Shown one piece after another: positions 55,311 through 64,000 of a DNA stretch of 64,000 bases (within the stretch, counting starts at the first letter, position 1; each line of letters opens with the position of its first letter). Made by a program: the position numbers and the translations under genes. Origin of the DNA: Scleroderma bovista. Lineage: Eukaryota; Basidiomycota; Agaricomycetes; Boletales; Sclerodermataceae. The stretch covers positions 186,001-250,000 of the forward strand of contig JAYMGJ010000050.1 of NCBI GenBank assembly GCA_037178675.1, in the 5' to 3' direction. Below the pieces are notes generated by a model. It saw only the letters and a list, made by a program, of their open reading frames with translations. It was not told the origin of the DNA and searched no databases.

Positions 55311-56004
55311 TCAAATCCGGGTCCACTCCGGACAAAGTCCGGATGAAATCTGGTTAAGGTCTTGAACAAGGGAGGGGCAGAGATTGGCCTAGGCCGGGTA
55401 TTGCTCAGGGGGCAGGATAGACCGATTGGGTACAACGACAGAAGTCAAGTGTTGACCCCTTGCGTGGATTCCGGTCAAGAGAGAGCAGGGATGAGAGATA
55501 CAGAGTGGGTGACTTAGTTGATTTCAGACTGAAGATACAAGACTGAGTACAGGACTTTATATATGGAGACGGAAGTAACCTGAGTATATATGGTGGCAAG
55601 TAAACAACCAAAAGCTGGAACAAGGAAACAAGAGTGAAAGGAATAGGTCAGTAAAATAAACGGAGACAGGAAAATAAACGGGGACAGGAAAATAAATGGG
55701 GACAGGAAAATAAACAGGGACAGGAAAATAAACGGGGAGGAAAATAAACAGGGAGCCAGGCTTGAAGCAGACATGGGGATCTGGAAGTATACAGGGGCAA
55801 TGGAACGGGTGCAGGAACAATGCGGTAAGTGGAACTAAACCGGATTGGAGAAACAGATAGGGTCGAGTACGGACTTAACAGATACTATGTGCGCGAGCGT
55901 AGTCCGGAACCGGGGATGAAGCGCAAGGGCCGGGATCGAGCTGTATAGCTGCGATGATGCCGGAGTAACCGGGAGAGCAACCGGAACTGGACATGGTCGT
56001 GACA
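55311..56004 (-). mobile_element. G-B 5' LTR
   Basis: 694 bp, TGTCAAATCCGGG to TGGTCGTGACA on plus. TATA box at 55563-55556 (minus). The differences from the 3' LTR that I noticed are mostly transitions plus a 2-bp length change. Confidence 0.93.
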
Positions 56005-56481
56005 ACAAATGACTAAGTGCTTGGTAAGAGATTGGTAAGAAATTGGTAAGCGATTGATAAGCAGTGTAATCAGGCTGAGTCATCGATGGGGAGAGCCTGA
56101 ACAAGCTGCTGAGCCAAGGGAAAGAGCAAAAACATAGGTAAAAAGGGGTGTATAACCAAGAATATGGAAAAATCATTGCATGGGGCCCAAAAGAGAGGGG
56201 GGGAAAGCATGGGATGAGTAGATCGAAGCTAAATGAGCATATGCAATGACATAATGCATATGAGTCATAGGGGCATGAGTCATGAATTGATAAGCAGCAT
56301 GATAAGCATGATTTGAAGGATGATTGGTAAGTGATTGGTAAGGGGAGTAATGGGGATTAGTAATGCCAAGAGGGGATGAATAATGTGCAGCAGAGTGAGT
56401 CAGAGTGAGCCAGAGTGACTCTGTGACTCAGAAAGAAGGGAAGCACAACCTATGATTTATTGAACTTTAGATCTGGAGATG
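56005..56481 (-). mobile_element. LTR-A copy C, second part
   Basis: Resumes with ACAAATGACTAAGTGC exactly where 38648 left off, and includes the uninterrupted GGGGAGAGCCTG site into which G-D inserted in copy A. It ends at GATCTGGAGATG where the copia-4 LTR begins. Confidence 0.9.
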
Positions 56482-56742
56482 TGTTGAAGTCGCACATGCA
56501 CCCGGCATAAACCGTCGACGAAGTGCGCACAAGACTGCGACCCATATTAGTGTAGACTTAGTAATAGTTCTCTTTAGAGTAGATGTTACATGTCACACTA
56601 TTTGTTGTATATAAACAGCGTCCACCGCTTATATAATATAACAGCTCTTAACCAGCTACCACTACCATCTCAGGTTGTGCACTCCACCCAACAGGTGAGT
56701 TGGAGTAGCAGTTCCTCTACGTACATAGGTATTGCTTCAACA
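56482..56742 (+). mobile_element. copia-4 5' LTR
   Basis: 261 bp, TGTTGAAGTCGCAC to GCTTCAACA, with fewer ACATGTCA repeats than the other copies. TATATAAACAG near 56609. Splice donor at 56695. Confidence 0.92.
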
Positions 56743-56756
56743 GGTTATGAGCCCTG
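56743..56756 (+). promoter_or_regulatory. Primer-binding site of copia-4
   Basis: GGTTATGAGCCCTG, identical to the sites of copia-2 and copia-3. Confidence 0.85.
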
Positions 56757-57125
56757 TGAGCGCACTGTGTGCAGCAATGCACCAGACAGCACTCCAGCTC
56801 CCTGAGCGTCGCTTTAACTAGCTTGATGCTGTGGACCACAGTGAGCTCCTAGGTGAGCCCCTGCACAGCCACAAGGCGAAGTCAGTCGACGACTTGCGCC
56901 AAACAGTGAGCTCCTAGTTGAGCACCTGTATTGCCACAGGCGAAGTTCGTCGATGACTTGCGCCAACCATGGCGAACATCGTCGACGACTTGCGCTGGCA
57001 TGACCTAGTCATGAGTTAGCTGTTGACAGAAGTGCTTTCACTAGCACTCAGGTGTTTCTTCTTTTCTTGCTTGTCCGTTGTCGCATTCACTTGCTGACTC
57101 CGTTGACTCCCAACAGAATATCACC

Positions 57126-58162
57126 ATGTCCAGCACTCTTGACAAGATGGTTCCCGTGTTCACTGGCTCCAACTGGCAGCAGTGGCACACCTCTATGCAG
57201 GCCTACCTTCGGGCGCAAGGCCAATGGTATGTTTACTCGACGACGCAACCCGTTGCCGGTCACGATGACCGTAAGGAATGGGACAACAACACTGAGAGAG
57301 CACTCGGTAATATCACCTTGCGCCTCACCCCCTCTATCCAGGTCGCCGTCTCGAATCTCGACAATGTTAAGGACATCTGGGACCACCTAAAGAAGAACTT
57401 CGGCGCCCCCAGTATCGGCTCTGCCTACGCCGAGCTTAGCAAGCTCCTGGCGACTACCATTCCCGCTGGCTCCCATCCCACTCCGGCTATCACCAAGGTG
57501 CTTAGCCATTTCGCTTATCTCAAGGACGCCGGCTTCAAGTTCCCTGCCCCCATGCAGGCAATGATCATTCTGTGCAAGCTCCCTCCTACTATGGAGGTCG
57601 TAGCTCAGATTCTTAGCCAAACGTCGCCGGACAAGATCAAAAACCTCAAGCCTGACGGGATAGTCAAAGCCGCCATGCTCTCTTTTGAGCAGAAAGGCGC
57701 CTCTTTGCGCGCCGGTGGTAAGGGCCCTCAGGCCAACAAGCTTAGCGCTGTGAAGCGCAAGTCAGCTGACCCCAAGTTCACCCAGCAGCAGCAGCAGCCC
57801 CAGAGGCAGCAGCAGCAGAAAGGCGGGTCCAACAGCAGTACGAGCAGAAACACTCCTGCCCAAGGACAGGGAGGCTGCACTCAACATGGCGGCAAGAAGG
57901 CTCGCGCTCGCCGCGAGAACGCCCAACAGGCCGCCTTCGCCACTTACGTCCACTATGGTGGACCAGAGCCCACCGTCGACCCTCGCGCCCTGGCTCACAC
58001 CCCCGGTGCTACCAACTACGGCCCCCCCGCATTCAAAAATACCATCAAGGCCTTCAATTTGGCACACCGTCTGGGGGTAGAGCCCTCCTGCCAGACCATC
58101 CGCACCCTCGACCAAGTTGTGTCATTGGCGAGTGCGAACCTGGACCAGCCCGAGGCCGGTCC
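57126..58162 (+). pseudogene. copia-4 gag, truncated by G-C
   Basis: Open from the ATG at 57126 (MSSTLDKMVPVFTGSNW) with the copia Gag region, a Gln-rich insert (about 57783-57820) not present in copia-2, and a basic tail. It breaks off after 346 codons where the G-C LTR starts. The rest of the element must lie beyond the window. Confidence 0.9.
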
Positions 58163-58532
58163 TGAGATGACCCTAGGCAGAACACCTAAGACCCAACTAC
58201 ACGCGAGGCTCTGAGGGAAATAGGACGCGAGGATCTAGAGCAATAACCCAAGATGAGCTCGAATGGGGAGCCTCTGGGTGCTGGATTGCACGGTATATAT
58301 ACTACCAGACACGAGGGCTACGCGAGGCTATCCATGAGGCTACGTGCAGGTAGAAGGCTATGTAATGACATCACGGTGGAGCTAAGGCTATGCGTAATGA
58401 TGTCAAGGGTGGCAGCGTGTACAGCACGAGGTACAGGTCTAGACTAGGTAGATAAGATAGAGGCTGTACACTAAGATAAGATAAATGCTATCTAATCGCA
58501 GATTAGATAAGATAAAAAGTCGGACCGTAACA
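58163..58532 (-). mobile_element. G-C 3' LTR
   Basis: 370 bp, TGAGATGACCC to CCGTAACA on plus. Left flank GGTCC (58158-58162) is the expected TSD; its partner is outside the window. In sense orientation it has a GTATATATACC TATA box (58300-58290). Solo relative at 14324-14691. Confidence 0.93.
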
Positions 58533-58547
58533 CTACTCCCCCCTCAG
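58533..58547 (-). other. Polypurine tract of G-C, overlapping the pol stop
   Basis: CTGAGGGGGGAGTAG directly before the LTR. The TGA of pol (58546-58544) is part of it, so pol ends 11 nt from the LTR and there is no room for the antisense gene seen in G-A and G-B. Confidence 0.85.
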
Positions 58548-61500
58548 GTGCAGGATTCCAGACTGCAGAACTGAGCGTCGCAAACCGTGAGGTTTTCGGG
58601 AACACGACTAAATAACGAGTCAAAGTCCGCTTGGGTCATACGAAGTTTTCGAGGGGCAGAGGGGTTTTCTCGGTAAAAGCGCTCGACTACCAGAGGAGAA
58701 TTCTTCAAATTTGAGGAGGGTTCCCATGTTCTCTCATGTTCTTCGTATCCTTTCCAGTGTACCAGATACTGGAGCTGTCTTTTATAAATACGAGAGGCTA
58801 CAATATAGTCCACTTCGTACTCTTCATCGCGTTCTTCAGAGACATGTATCGGACCAGGCCGAGACACGGGTTGGCCGGGAAGAGGACCTAAATAAGGTTT
58901 AACCCGAGAGACATTCACAACCGGGTGAATTCGAAGAGTTTTCGGGAGCTTAAGCTCAACCGCATTCGGGGTTACTCGAGTGACCTCATAGGGACCAATC
59001 CACTTCTCCGTAAGCTTCTTAGAAGCACGATTTAGCATACGAAGGTTATCTGTAGAAAGCCAAACTTGTTGGCCTACAACATAGTCCGGGGCGGGATTTC
59101 TATGCTTATCCGCCTGAAGCTTCATATTACGTTTTGCCTTCTCAGAAGACTCCACGACTTTATTAAATACGGCGGCAAAGTCCTTAGCTGCTGGGGCTAC
59201 TGTATCCACTGGCTCAACACCCATACGAGGGGAATAACTCCGGGTAATTCCAAACGGAGAATCAGTGGTTACTTCCGAAACCGTGTTGTTCCAAACGAAC
59301 TGGGCAATTTTGATCCACTTGGCCCATTCGCTCTGACGATCATTGACGTAGGTTCGGAGATACTGATTAATTTCGCGGTTCAACCGCTCCATTTGACCAT
59401 CGGTTTGAGGGTGAAATGCCGTGGACATTTTCCTTTTAATGCCTAAAAGTCTATACAACTCCCCCAGGAAGTTGCTTGCAAAGACCGATCCGCGGTCTGA
59501 CACAACGGAAGACAGGAGTCCATGCTGACACCAGACATGATCTCTAAATAACTCCGCGGTTGACAAGGCGGTTTCCTCCTTAGTGCAAGGTACAAACACG
59601 ACCTCCTTGGAGAACCGATCAACCACAACTAATATATAATTGTAACCGAGGGATTCCAGCATCTCGGTAAAGTCCATAGTGACGTCAAGCCACGGGCCGC
59701 TAGGGGTAGGGAGAGGAATAAGACTTCCAGAAGTCTTTTGATTCGACACCTTGGACTGTTGGCACTTTTGACAGTGCTTTACGTAGGTTTGAATCTGCTC
59801 TTTCATCCCTTTCCAAGAATAATGCTTCCTGAGCGCGTTATACGTAGCTTTTACTCCTTTATGACCAGCAACAGGAGTATCGTGAAAGTTCGTAACGAGC
59901 GATTGTCGCTCTTCGTAAGACTGATCAGTGACGTCGATCAGTTTAATAGATACCGGGTTCAACAGGACCTGGTCCTTGTTATCGTCGGAACTAGATACGT
60001 AATGGTCCGATCGTCTGCTAAGCGGATCTGCAACATGCATCTGGGTTCCCTTTTTATAGATAAGCGAATAGTTAAACTGCGTCATCCACATCTGCCAGCG
60101 CGCTTGGCGCTTAGACAAATTCTGCGACTTGGTGAAGTACGTTAAATTATGATGGTCCGTGTAGATCTCAAAGGCATAAGGAGTGGCCTCGAGATAATGA
60201 CGCCAGGCCTCAGTTGCTTTTATGATGGCCAGCATCTCTTTATCGTGAATAGGATAATTTCGTTCTGGAGGTGTCATGGAATGTGACATGTACGCGACGG
60301 GTCTGAATTCGCCGTCTTCGCACTTCATGGATATCACTCCCCCGACGGCGAACTCAGACGCATCGGTTTCGAGGCGGAATTCGCGGTCCTGATCGGGGTA
60401 CTGAAGTACCGGAGCACGAGTAAAGGCAGCTTTCAAAGCCTCAAACGCAGCGCGTTCCTTTTCTCCAAAGTTAAATACCGTGTCTTTACACGTAAGGTCT
60501 GTCATGGGTCTAGCCATGATCGCATAATCTTTAATGAAACGTCTATAGAAATTGCCGAGGCCTAGGAACGCGCGAACCTGCTTTACGTTCGTTGGCTCAG
60601 GCCATTTCAAAATAGCATTAACTTTCTCAGGGTCCATCTTGATACCTTCACGAGACACAATCATTCCGAGGAAATCGACTTCGGTGACTCTGAAGCGACA
60701 CTTCTCAGGTTTGACAAACAAATCGTTATCACATAAACGTTTCAAAACTTCCAGCACGATTCTATCATGCTTTTCCTGATCGTCCGTATCCGTAAATATC
60801 ATAAGGTCGTCGATATACACCACGCAGACATCCGACATGTCGTGGAAAATCTCGTTCATCATTTTCTGGAATGTTGCGGGTGAATTACAGAGACCGAAAT
60901 ACATAACCAACGGCTCGAAAGCCCCTTTGTGCGTTACAAACGCAGCTTTCCACTCATCGCCTTCGCGAATCCTCACATTGTTATAACCCCACCGAAGGTC
61001 CATTTTCGTGAAGAGTTTGCAACCCTTAAGCTTGTCAACAAGCTGAGAGATAAGCGGCAGCGGATAGTTATTTTTAATCGTCCAGTCGTTTACGTAACGG
61101 TAATCCTGTACCATGCGCTTCTTGCCGTCCTTTTTCGGGATAAAGAAGACCGGTGACGTCTGCTGACTAATAGAAGGCCGAATATATCCTTTAGCAAGTT
61201 GATCATTAAGGAATGATTCGACTTCTTTTTGTTCATCAACAGAGAGCGGAATAAGTCTTCCCTTTTTGGGCGGGAAGTCTTCTTTTAGATCAATTCCATG
61301 ATCCCAAGGTTTTCTCAGCGGCATGCGCTCTGACGACTTTTTACTAAATACGTCTAAGAACTCCCAGTACTCTTTAGGAACCTGCTTCTGAGCTTCCTCT
61401 AGGGTCGACTCATCAATAGTGACCTTTGATTCATGAGCTTTCAAAGCTTGCACCCAAGTTTCCTGAGATTCGTTTTCTCGTAATAACTTAGCAAAGCGTG

Positions 61501-62317
61501 TTTCCAAAAGTGACTTGCACTCTGGAGGACACCTAGTTAAATTAACTTTGCCTGTTACCCAATCTATATCGGGGTTGTGCTTCTGAAGCCAGGTGTGGCC
61601 AAGGATAAGCGGCACTTTTCCAAGGCATGTGATGGCACACCACAGCTTTTCAGCATGTTTCCCAATACTGACTGTCAGCAATACATAATGCGTGATGTCA
61701 CCCTCCTGATTTCTAGTGCCATCTACGTTAAGCACAGGGATGGGTTTCACCAGCTTAGATAACTGAAGTCGTCGATCAAGAGCCCAGCTCTTGTCAACAA
61801 AACAACCAGTAGCGCCACTGTCTAGCAGAGCGTCTACTTTAATAGTGTTAAGCGGTCCGCGGATGCAGACCGGTACCGTCACTTCACGTTCCATTGTGAA
61901 GGACCTTCGTAAGTCCACGAGAACTTCCAAGTTGCCGGCGGGACTTTCCGGTTCCTTAGATGCCAAAGAAGGAGAAGAAATATTTTTATTCGACCGGGAA
62001 TTAAGTACGCTCGATTTTACTTCCGGCGCCGAGCCCTTTGCAGGGACCCCCTTAGAAGGTACAGTATAGTCCGAGTCATAGTCCATAGTATCAACAGTCA
62101 ACACAGAGTAGCGAGAAGGAGAAACAGAAACAGGAGAAACTACCGAAGATACTTTTTTATGGGTTTTCGCTATTTTTGTACGTAACAAAGCAATGCGGTA
62201 TTTAAATATTTCCTGTACGACAGGAGTAGTAGCACGAGAAAGTCTATAGTCCAGAATACGTACCGCCAAGTCCAATGGAGACTCGAGAGCGAGGATGCCC
62301 GTTTTATCCTCACTCAC
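58544..62317 (-). CDS. G-C Pol polyprotein with chromodomain
   Basis: About 1257 residues, fully open. It has no own ATG at its start: the frame begins at the gag stop and is entered by -1 slippage. Aspartic protease ALLDSGATGCFVD (~residue 165), RT with YIDD (~496), RNase H ETDASEF, and the integrase finger (HKGVKAT...CQKCQ). The core has Asp ~880 (TMDFTEM), Asp ~941 (SDRGSVF) and Glu ~976 (GQMERLN), spacing about D,D(35)E. A canonical chromodomain (LQYLVHWKGYEEHERTWEP) follows. It is a different chromovirus lineage from G-A and G-B. It is candidate-functional if its 5' LTR, outside the window, is intact. Confidence 0.95.
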   Translation of the reverse strand: MSEDKTGILALESPLDLAVRILDYRLSRATTPVVQEIFKYRIALLRTKIAKTHKKVSSVVSPVSVSPSRYSVLTVDTMDYDSDYTVPSKGVPAKGSAPEVKSSVLNSRSNKNISSPSLASKEPESPAGNLEVLVDLRRSFTMEREVTVPVCIRGPLNTIKVDALLDSGATGCFVDKSWALDRRLQLSKLVKPIPVLNVDGTRNQEGDITHYVLLTVSIGKHAEKLWCAITCLGKVPLILGHTWLQKHNPDIDWVTGKVNLTRCPPECKSLLETRFAKLLRENESQETWVQALKAHESKVTIDESTLEEAQKQVPKEYWEFLDVFSKKSSERMPLRKPWDHGIDLKEDFPPKKGRLIPLSVDEQKEVESFLNDQLAKGYIRPSISQQTSPVFFIPKKDGKKRMVQDYRYVNDWTIKNNYPLPLISQLVDKLKGCKLFTKMDLRWGYNNVRIREGDEWKAAFVTHKGAFEPLVMYFGLCNSPATFQKMMNEIFHDMSDVCVVYIDDLMIFTDTDDQEKHDRIVLEVLKRLCDNDLFVKPEKCRFRVTEVDFLGMIVSREGIKMDPEKVNAILKWPEPTNVKQVRAFLGLGNFYRRFIKDYAIMARPMTDLTCKDTVFNFGEKERAAFEALKAAFTRAPVLQYPDQDREFRLETDASEFAVGGVISMKCEDGEFRPVAYMSHSMTPPERNYPIHDKEMLAIIKATEAWRHYLEATPYAFEIYTDHHNLTYFTKSQNLSKRQARWQMWMTQFNYSLIYKKGTQMHVADPLSRRSDHYVSSSDDNKDQVLLNPVSIKLIDVTDQSYEERQSLVTNFHDTPVAGHKGVKATYNALRKHYSWKGMKEQIQTYVKHCQKCQQSKVSNQKTSGSLIPLPTPSGPWLDVTMDFTEMLESLGYNYILVVVDRFSKEVVFVPCTKEETALSTAELFRDHVWCQHGLLSSVVSDRGSVFASNFLGELYRLLGIKRKMSTAFHPQTDGQMERLNREINQYLRTYVNDRQSEWAKWIKIAQFVWNNTVSEVTTDSPFGITRSYSPRMGVEPVDTVAPAAKDFAAVFNKVVESSEKAKRNMKLQADKHRNPAPDYVVGQQVWLSTDNLRMLNRASKKLTEKWIGPYEVTRVTPNAVELKLPKTLRIHPVVNVSRVKPYLGPLPGQPVSRPGPIHVSEERDEEYEVDYIVASRIYKRQLQYLVHWKGYEEHERTWEPSSNLKNSPLVVERFYRENPSAPRKLRMTQADFDSLFSRVPENLTVCDAQFCSLESCT

Positions 62318-63315
62318 TAGTCTTTTAAATCTTTGAAGAACGCTTGCATTTCTGCAAACGTCATTCCTCTTACCGCATTTAGCCGGTCATCCTCCGGCTG
62401 GGCTTGCGTTGCCTGTGCTTGTGGTTGCCCACGACGAGGGCGGCGCGGCTTTGTGCACTCTCGTGCAATGTGGCCAAATAGTTGGCAATTGTAGCATTGG
62501 GGCCCTTTACCCCTTTGCTGATTCGTTTCAACGGCCCCTATATCCATCGGGACACCACTCCCTGATGCGGTTGAAGACAAATATGATTGGCCCTGGTAAT
62601 ACCGGGCAGAGCCTTGCCCTTGGAGGTTGACGAGGAAGAGTTCCTGGGCTCTTCCCATCGCACGAGCAGAGTTTGCGAGTCGCTCGTAGGTGTCTCGTCG
62701 CATTCCCTGTATGTAAATTTGCTCCAAGAGTTTCCTCTGGAGCGCGCGTTCGAGCAAGTCGCGGGCGTATTCATTCCCACAATCTCCCTGGTTCTTGAGC
62801 ACCTCGAACTGCGCCAAGAAGTCGTTGATCCTTTGCCTCGGGCCCTGCCTAAGGCGAAGCAGTTGGGCACGTGCCCACTCAGCGCTGTTTCCGGGGAGAA
62901 AGAACCTCTCTATCTCCTCTGCGAAATCATCCCAAGCGGGCCATGCTGGCGGGGGCTGCGGCTCTCCAGGCGGGACGGGCGGGGCGCTGGCAAGGGCCTG
63001 GGCTGCCGCCATGCAGCCGTCCAGACGGACCTGAGCCCACCGACCAGCTTTCGGGCCAGTGAGCCGGGAGAGAACCGCGGCGGTGACCTGGGCGTCATTT
63101 GCCCCCTCCATCGAGATCTGTATCCAGATCTTGATCTTTGACCACCACTCGTGGAATTTCTGAGGGGAGCCATCGTAACTCCCGGGATCCGCGACCACCT
63201 TCTTGCGCGACGGCGGTGCAGGTCGAGGCTGTGCAGCCGTAAGGGCCGCGATATGTGCCTGTAGGGCGATTTGTCCCTGAACAAGCTGGGCGAGGAGTTG
63301 GTCAAGGTCTGCCAT
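62317..63315 (-). CDS. G-C Gag
   Basis: 332 residues from the ATG at 63315. Short coiled N-terminus (LDQLLAQLVQGQIALQ), capsid-like domain (DPGSYDGSPQKFHEWW, FLAQFEVLKNQG), then MDIGAVE and a CCHC knuckle CYNCQLFGHIAREC near residue 280. The layout resembles Ty3/gypsy Gag of other basidiomycete elements, but the sequence is unlike that of G-A. Ends DLKD-stop. Confidence 0.93.
   Translation of the reverse strand: MADLDQLLAQLVQGQIALQAHIAALTAAQPRPAPPSRKKVVADPGSYDGSPQKFHEWWSKIKIWIQISMEGANDAQVTAAVLSRLTGPKAGRWAQVRLDGCMAAAQALASAPPVPPGEPQPPPAWPAWDDFAEEIERFFLPGNSAEWARAQLLRLRQGPRQRINDFLAQFEVLKNQGDCGNEYARDLLERALQRKLLEQIYIQGMRRDTYERLANSARAMGRAQELFLVNLQGQGSARYYQGQSYLSSTASGSGVPMDIGAVETNQQRGKGPQCYNCQLFGHIARECTKPRRPRRGQPQAQATQAQPEDDRLNAVRGMTFAEMQAFFKDLKD
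62323..62329 (-). promoter_or_regulatory. -1 frameshift slippery site of G-C, T TTA AAA
   Basis: The gag frame reads GAT TTA AAA GAC TAG. The heptamer T TTA AAA fits the canonical X XXY YYZ rule, in phase, two codons before the stop. The -1 frame continues through into pol. Confidence 0.8.
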
Positions 63316-64000
63316 GACGAACTAGTAGGGACGGAGACGGGAATAGGGGGTAGGTCTTTGTTTAACCGGTCGAAGACGGGAGGACCGGAACGTGCGGCGG
63401 CGAGCGAGCGGGAGGTCTGGCAGGGGCGGAACAGGAAGGGAACGGTGGAAACCGAGGAGGACTTGGATTTCGAAGTCGCTGACAAGGCGACTGTAGGCGG
63501 CAACGGCGTTGGTGAACTGGAACTCCTCTTCGATTGCTGACTCCCTTTCTTGTACTTTGACAAGGGTGTCAGGGCGGGGACCGTAAATGATCGCCAAGCG
63601 CTCCTGTTGCGCTTCGACGAGGTGGCGAGGGAACTGGTAAGGTATGGTGGTTATTGTAAGGGGTGACGTAGGAGTAAGTTTACTTTGGGACTAGATCCCC
63701 ACAGTTGTTCCACTAAACTAAGCATAAGACTTTGTTCGCCTGTCGCGCTCGCCGGGTCAGGGCAGTGGCACAGCTATGCAAAGAACAAACGGCTAGTGGC
63801 TGCAGATCACAAGGTCTACCTCTGCACGGACGCAGGAACTACTGAGTATGTATGTCTCAATCGCCTTGAGGCTGCGAACCTCTCTTGAACGGGCGCCGAC
63901 CTTCAGACACCAGGCACGACCCTGGGCTGGTGTACAGTACGTAAAGGTAACGGTGCTAAAAACTCCCAATGCCGAAGCACTACGGGAACGGCACTAAAGG
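63316..64000 (-). other. G-C untranslated leader, running off the window
   Basis: 685 bp upstream of gag without a recognisable LTR. A 91-codon frame (63597-63322) lacks an ATG start. No tRNA-like primer site could be placed. The 5' LTR is expected beyond 64000. Confidence 0.6.

Larger units (their letters stand above)
38649..56004 (-). mobile_element. G-B: Ty3/gypsy element inflated to 17.4 kb by nested insertions
   Basis: LTRs at 38649-39344 (696 bp) and 55311-56004 (694 bp), with a perfect TSD, ACAAA (38644-38648, 56005-56009). Same organisation as G-A: gag and pol on minus, an antisense spliced gene on plus beside the 3' LTR. Gag is split by an LTR-A copy. The protease-RT region is replaced by a 7.7-kb palindrome, and the pol C-terminus is frameshifted. 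It is non-functional. Confidence 0.93.

Noticed and set aside
63322..63597. 91-codon ORF upstream of G-C gag
   Set aside because: No ATG start and no motif; lies in the expected untranslated leader.
63878..64000. Possible tRNA gene or tRNA primer site in the G-C leader
   Set aside because: No cloverleaf could be built and the 5' LTR is not in the window, so no primer site can be assigned.

Overview
The window is a stretch of transposon-packed fungal chromatin, most likely from a basidiomycete (Agaricomycetes). This rests on a Plavaka-type transposase gene with short 50-60 nt GT-AG introns, chromodomain Ty3/gypsy elements, Ty1/copia elements, and a spliced gene of a type I recall only from mushroom genomes. 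No bacterial-style operon, rRNA or tRNA gene, or ordinary housekeeping gene was found.

Layout from left to right. 1-1254: tail of a copia pol (copia-1). 1255-2540: diverged piece of a large LTR family (LTR-A). 2541-14819: copia-2, with a 5.4-kb terminal-inverted-repeat (TIR) element in its 5' LTR (2596-8032, itself holding a solo gypsy LTR), a hAT-like MITE in pol (12382-12931) and a solo gypsy LTR in its 3' LTR (14324-14691). 14820-24062: Plavaka transposase gene (minus strand), split by a complete chromodomain gypsy element, G-A (15995-23651). 24232-31314: a divergently transcribed eight-exon gene of unknown function, split by an LTR-A copy and a solo LTR. 31315-33336: repeats, a PIF1 helicase scrap and GTCGTC-rich DNA. 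33337-38048: copia-3, truncated by an LTR-A copy (38049-38648, resuming 56005-56481). Inside that LTR-A copy sits gypsy element G-B (38649-56004), which contains a 7.7-kb near-perfect palindrome (42950-50642) and another LTR-A copy carrying a second MITE. 56482-58162: start of copia-4. 58163-64000: gypsy element G-C, which interrupts copia-4 and runs off the window.

Target-site duplications (TSDs) at most junctions let the nesting be read as a relative chronology. Three mechanisms can be read from the DNA. Copia copies keep a primer site complementary to the anticodon arm of initiator tRNA-Met (half-tRNA priming). G-A and G-B appear to be self-primed, as in Tf1: the predicted mRNA 5' end is complementary to the bases beside the 5' LTR. 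All three gypsy elements place a canonical -1 slippery heptamer at the end of gag. G-A and G-B also carry, antisense to pol beside the 3' LTR, a spliced two-exon gene for a coiled-coil protein with a Zn2Cys6-like cysteine cluster. I regard this antisense gene, the Plavaka/616-residue divergent gene pair and the giant palindrome as the most interesting objects here. Decay is dominated by CpG transitions: most stop codons in the copia copies are CGA to TGA, and the two G-A LTRs differ only by transitions.
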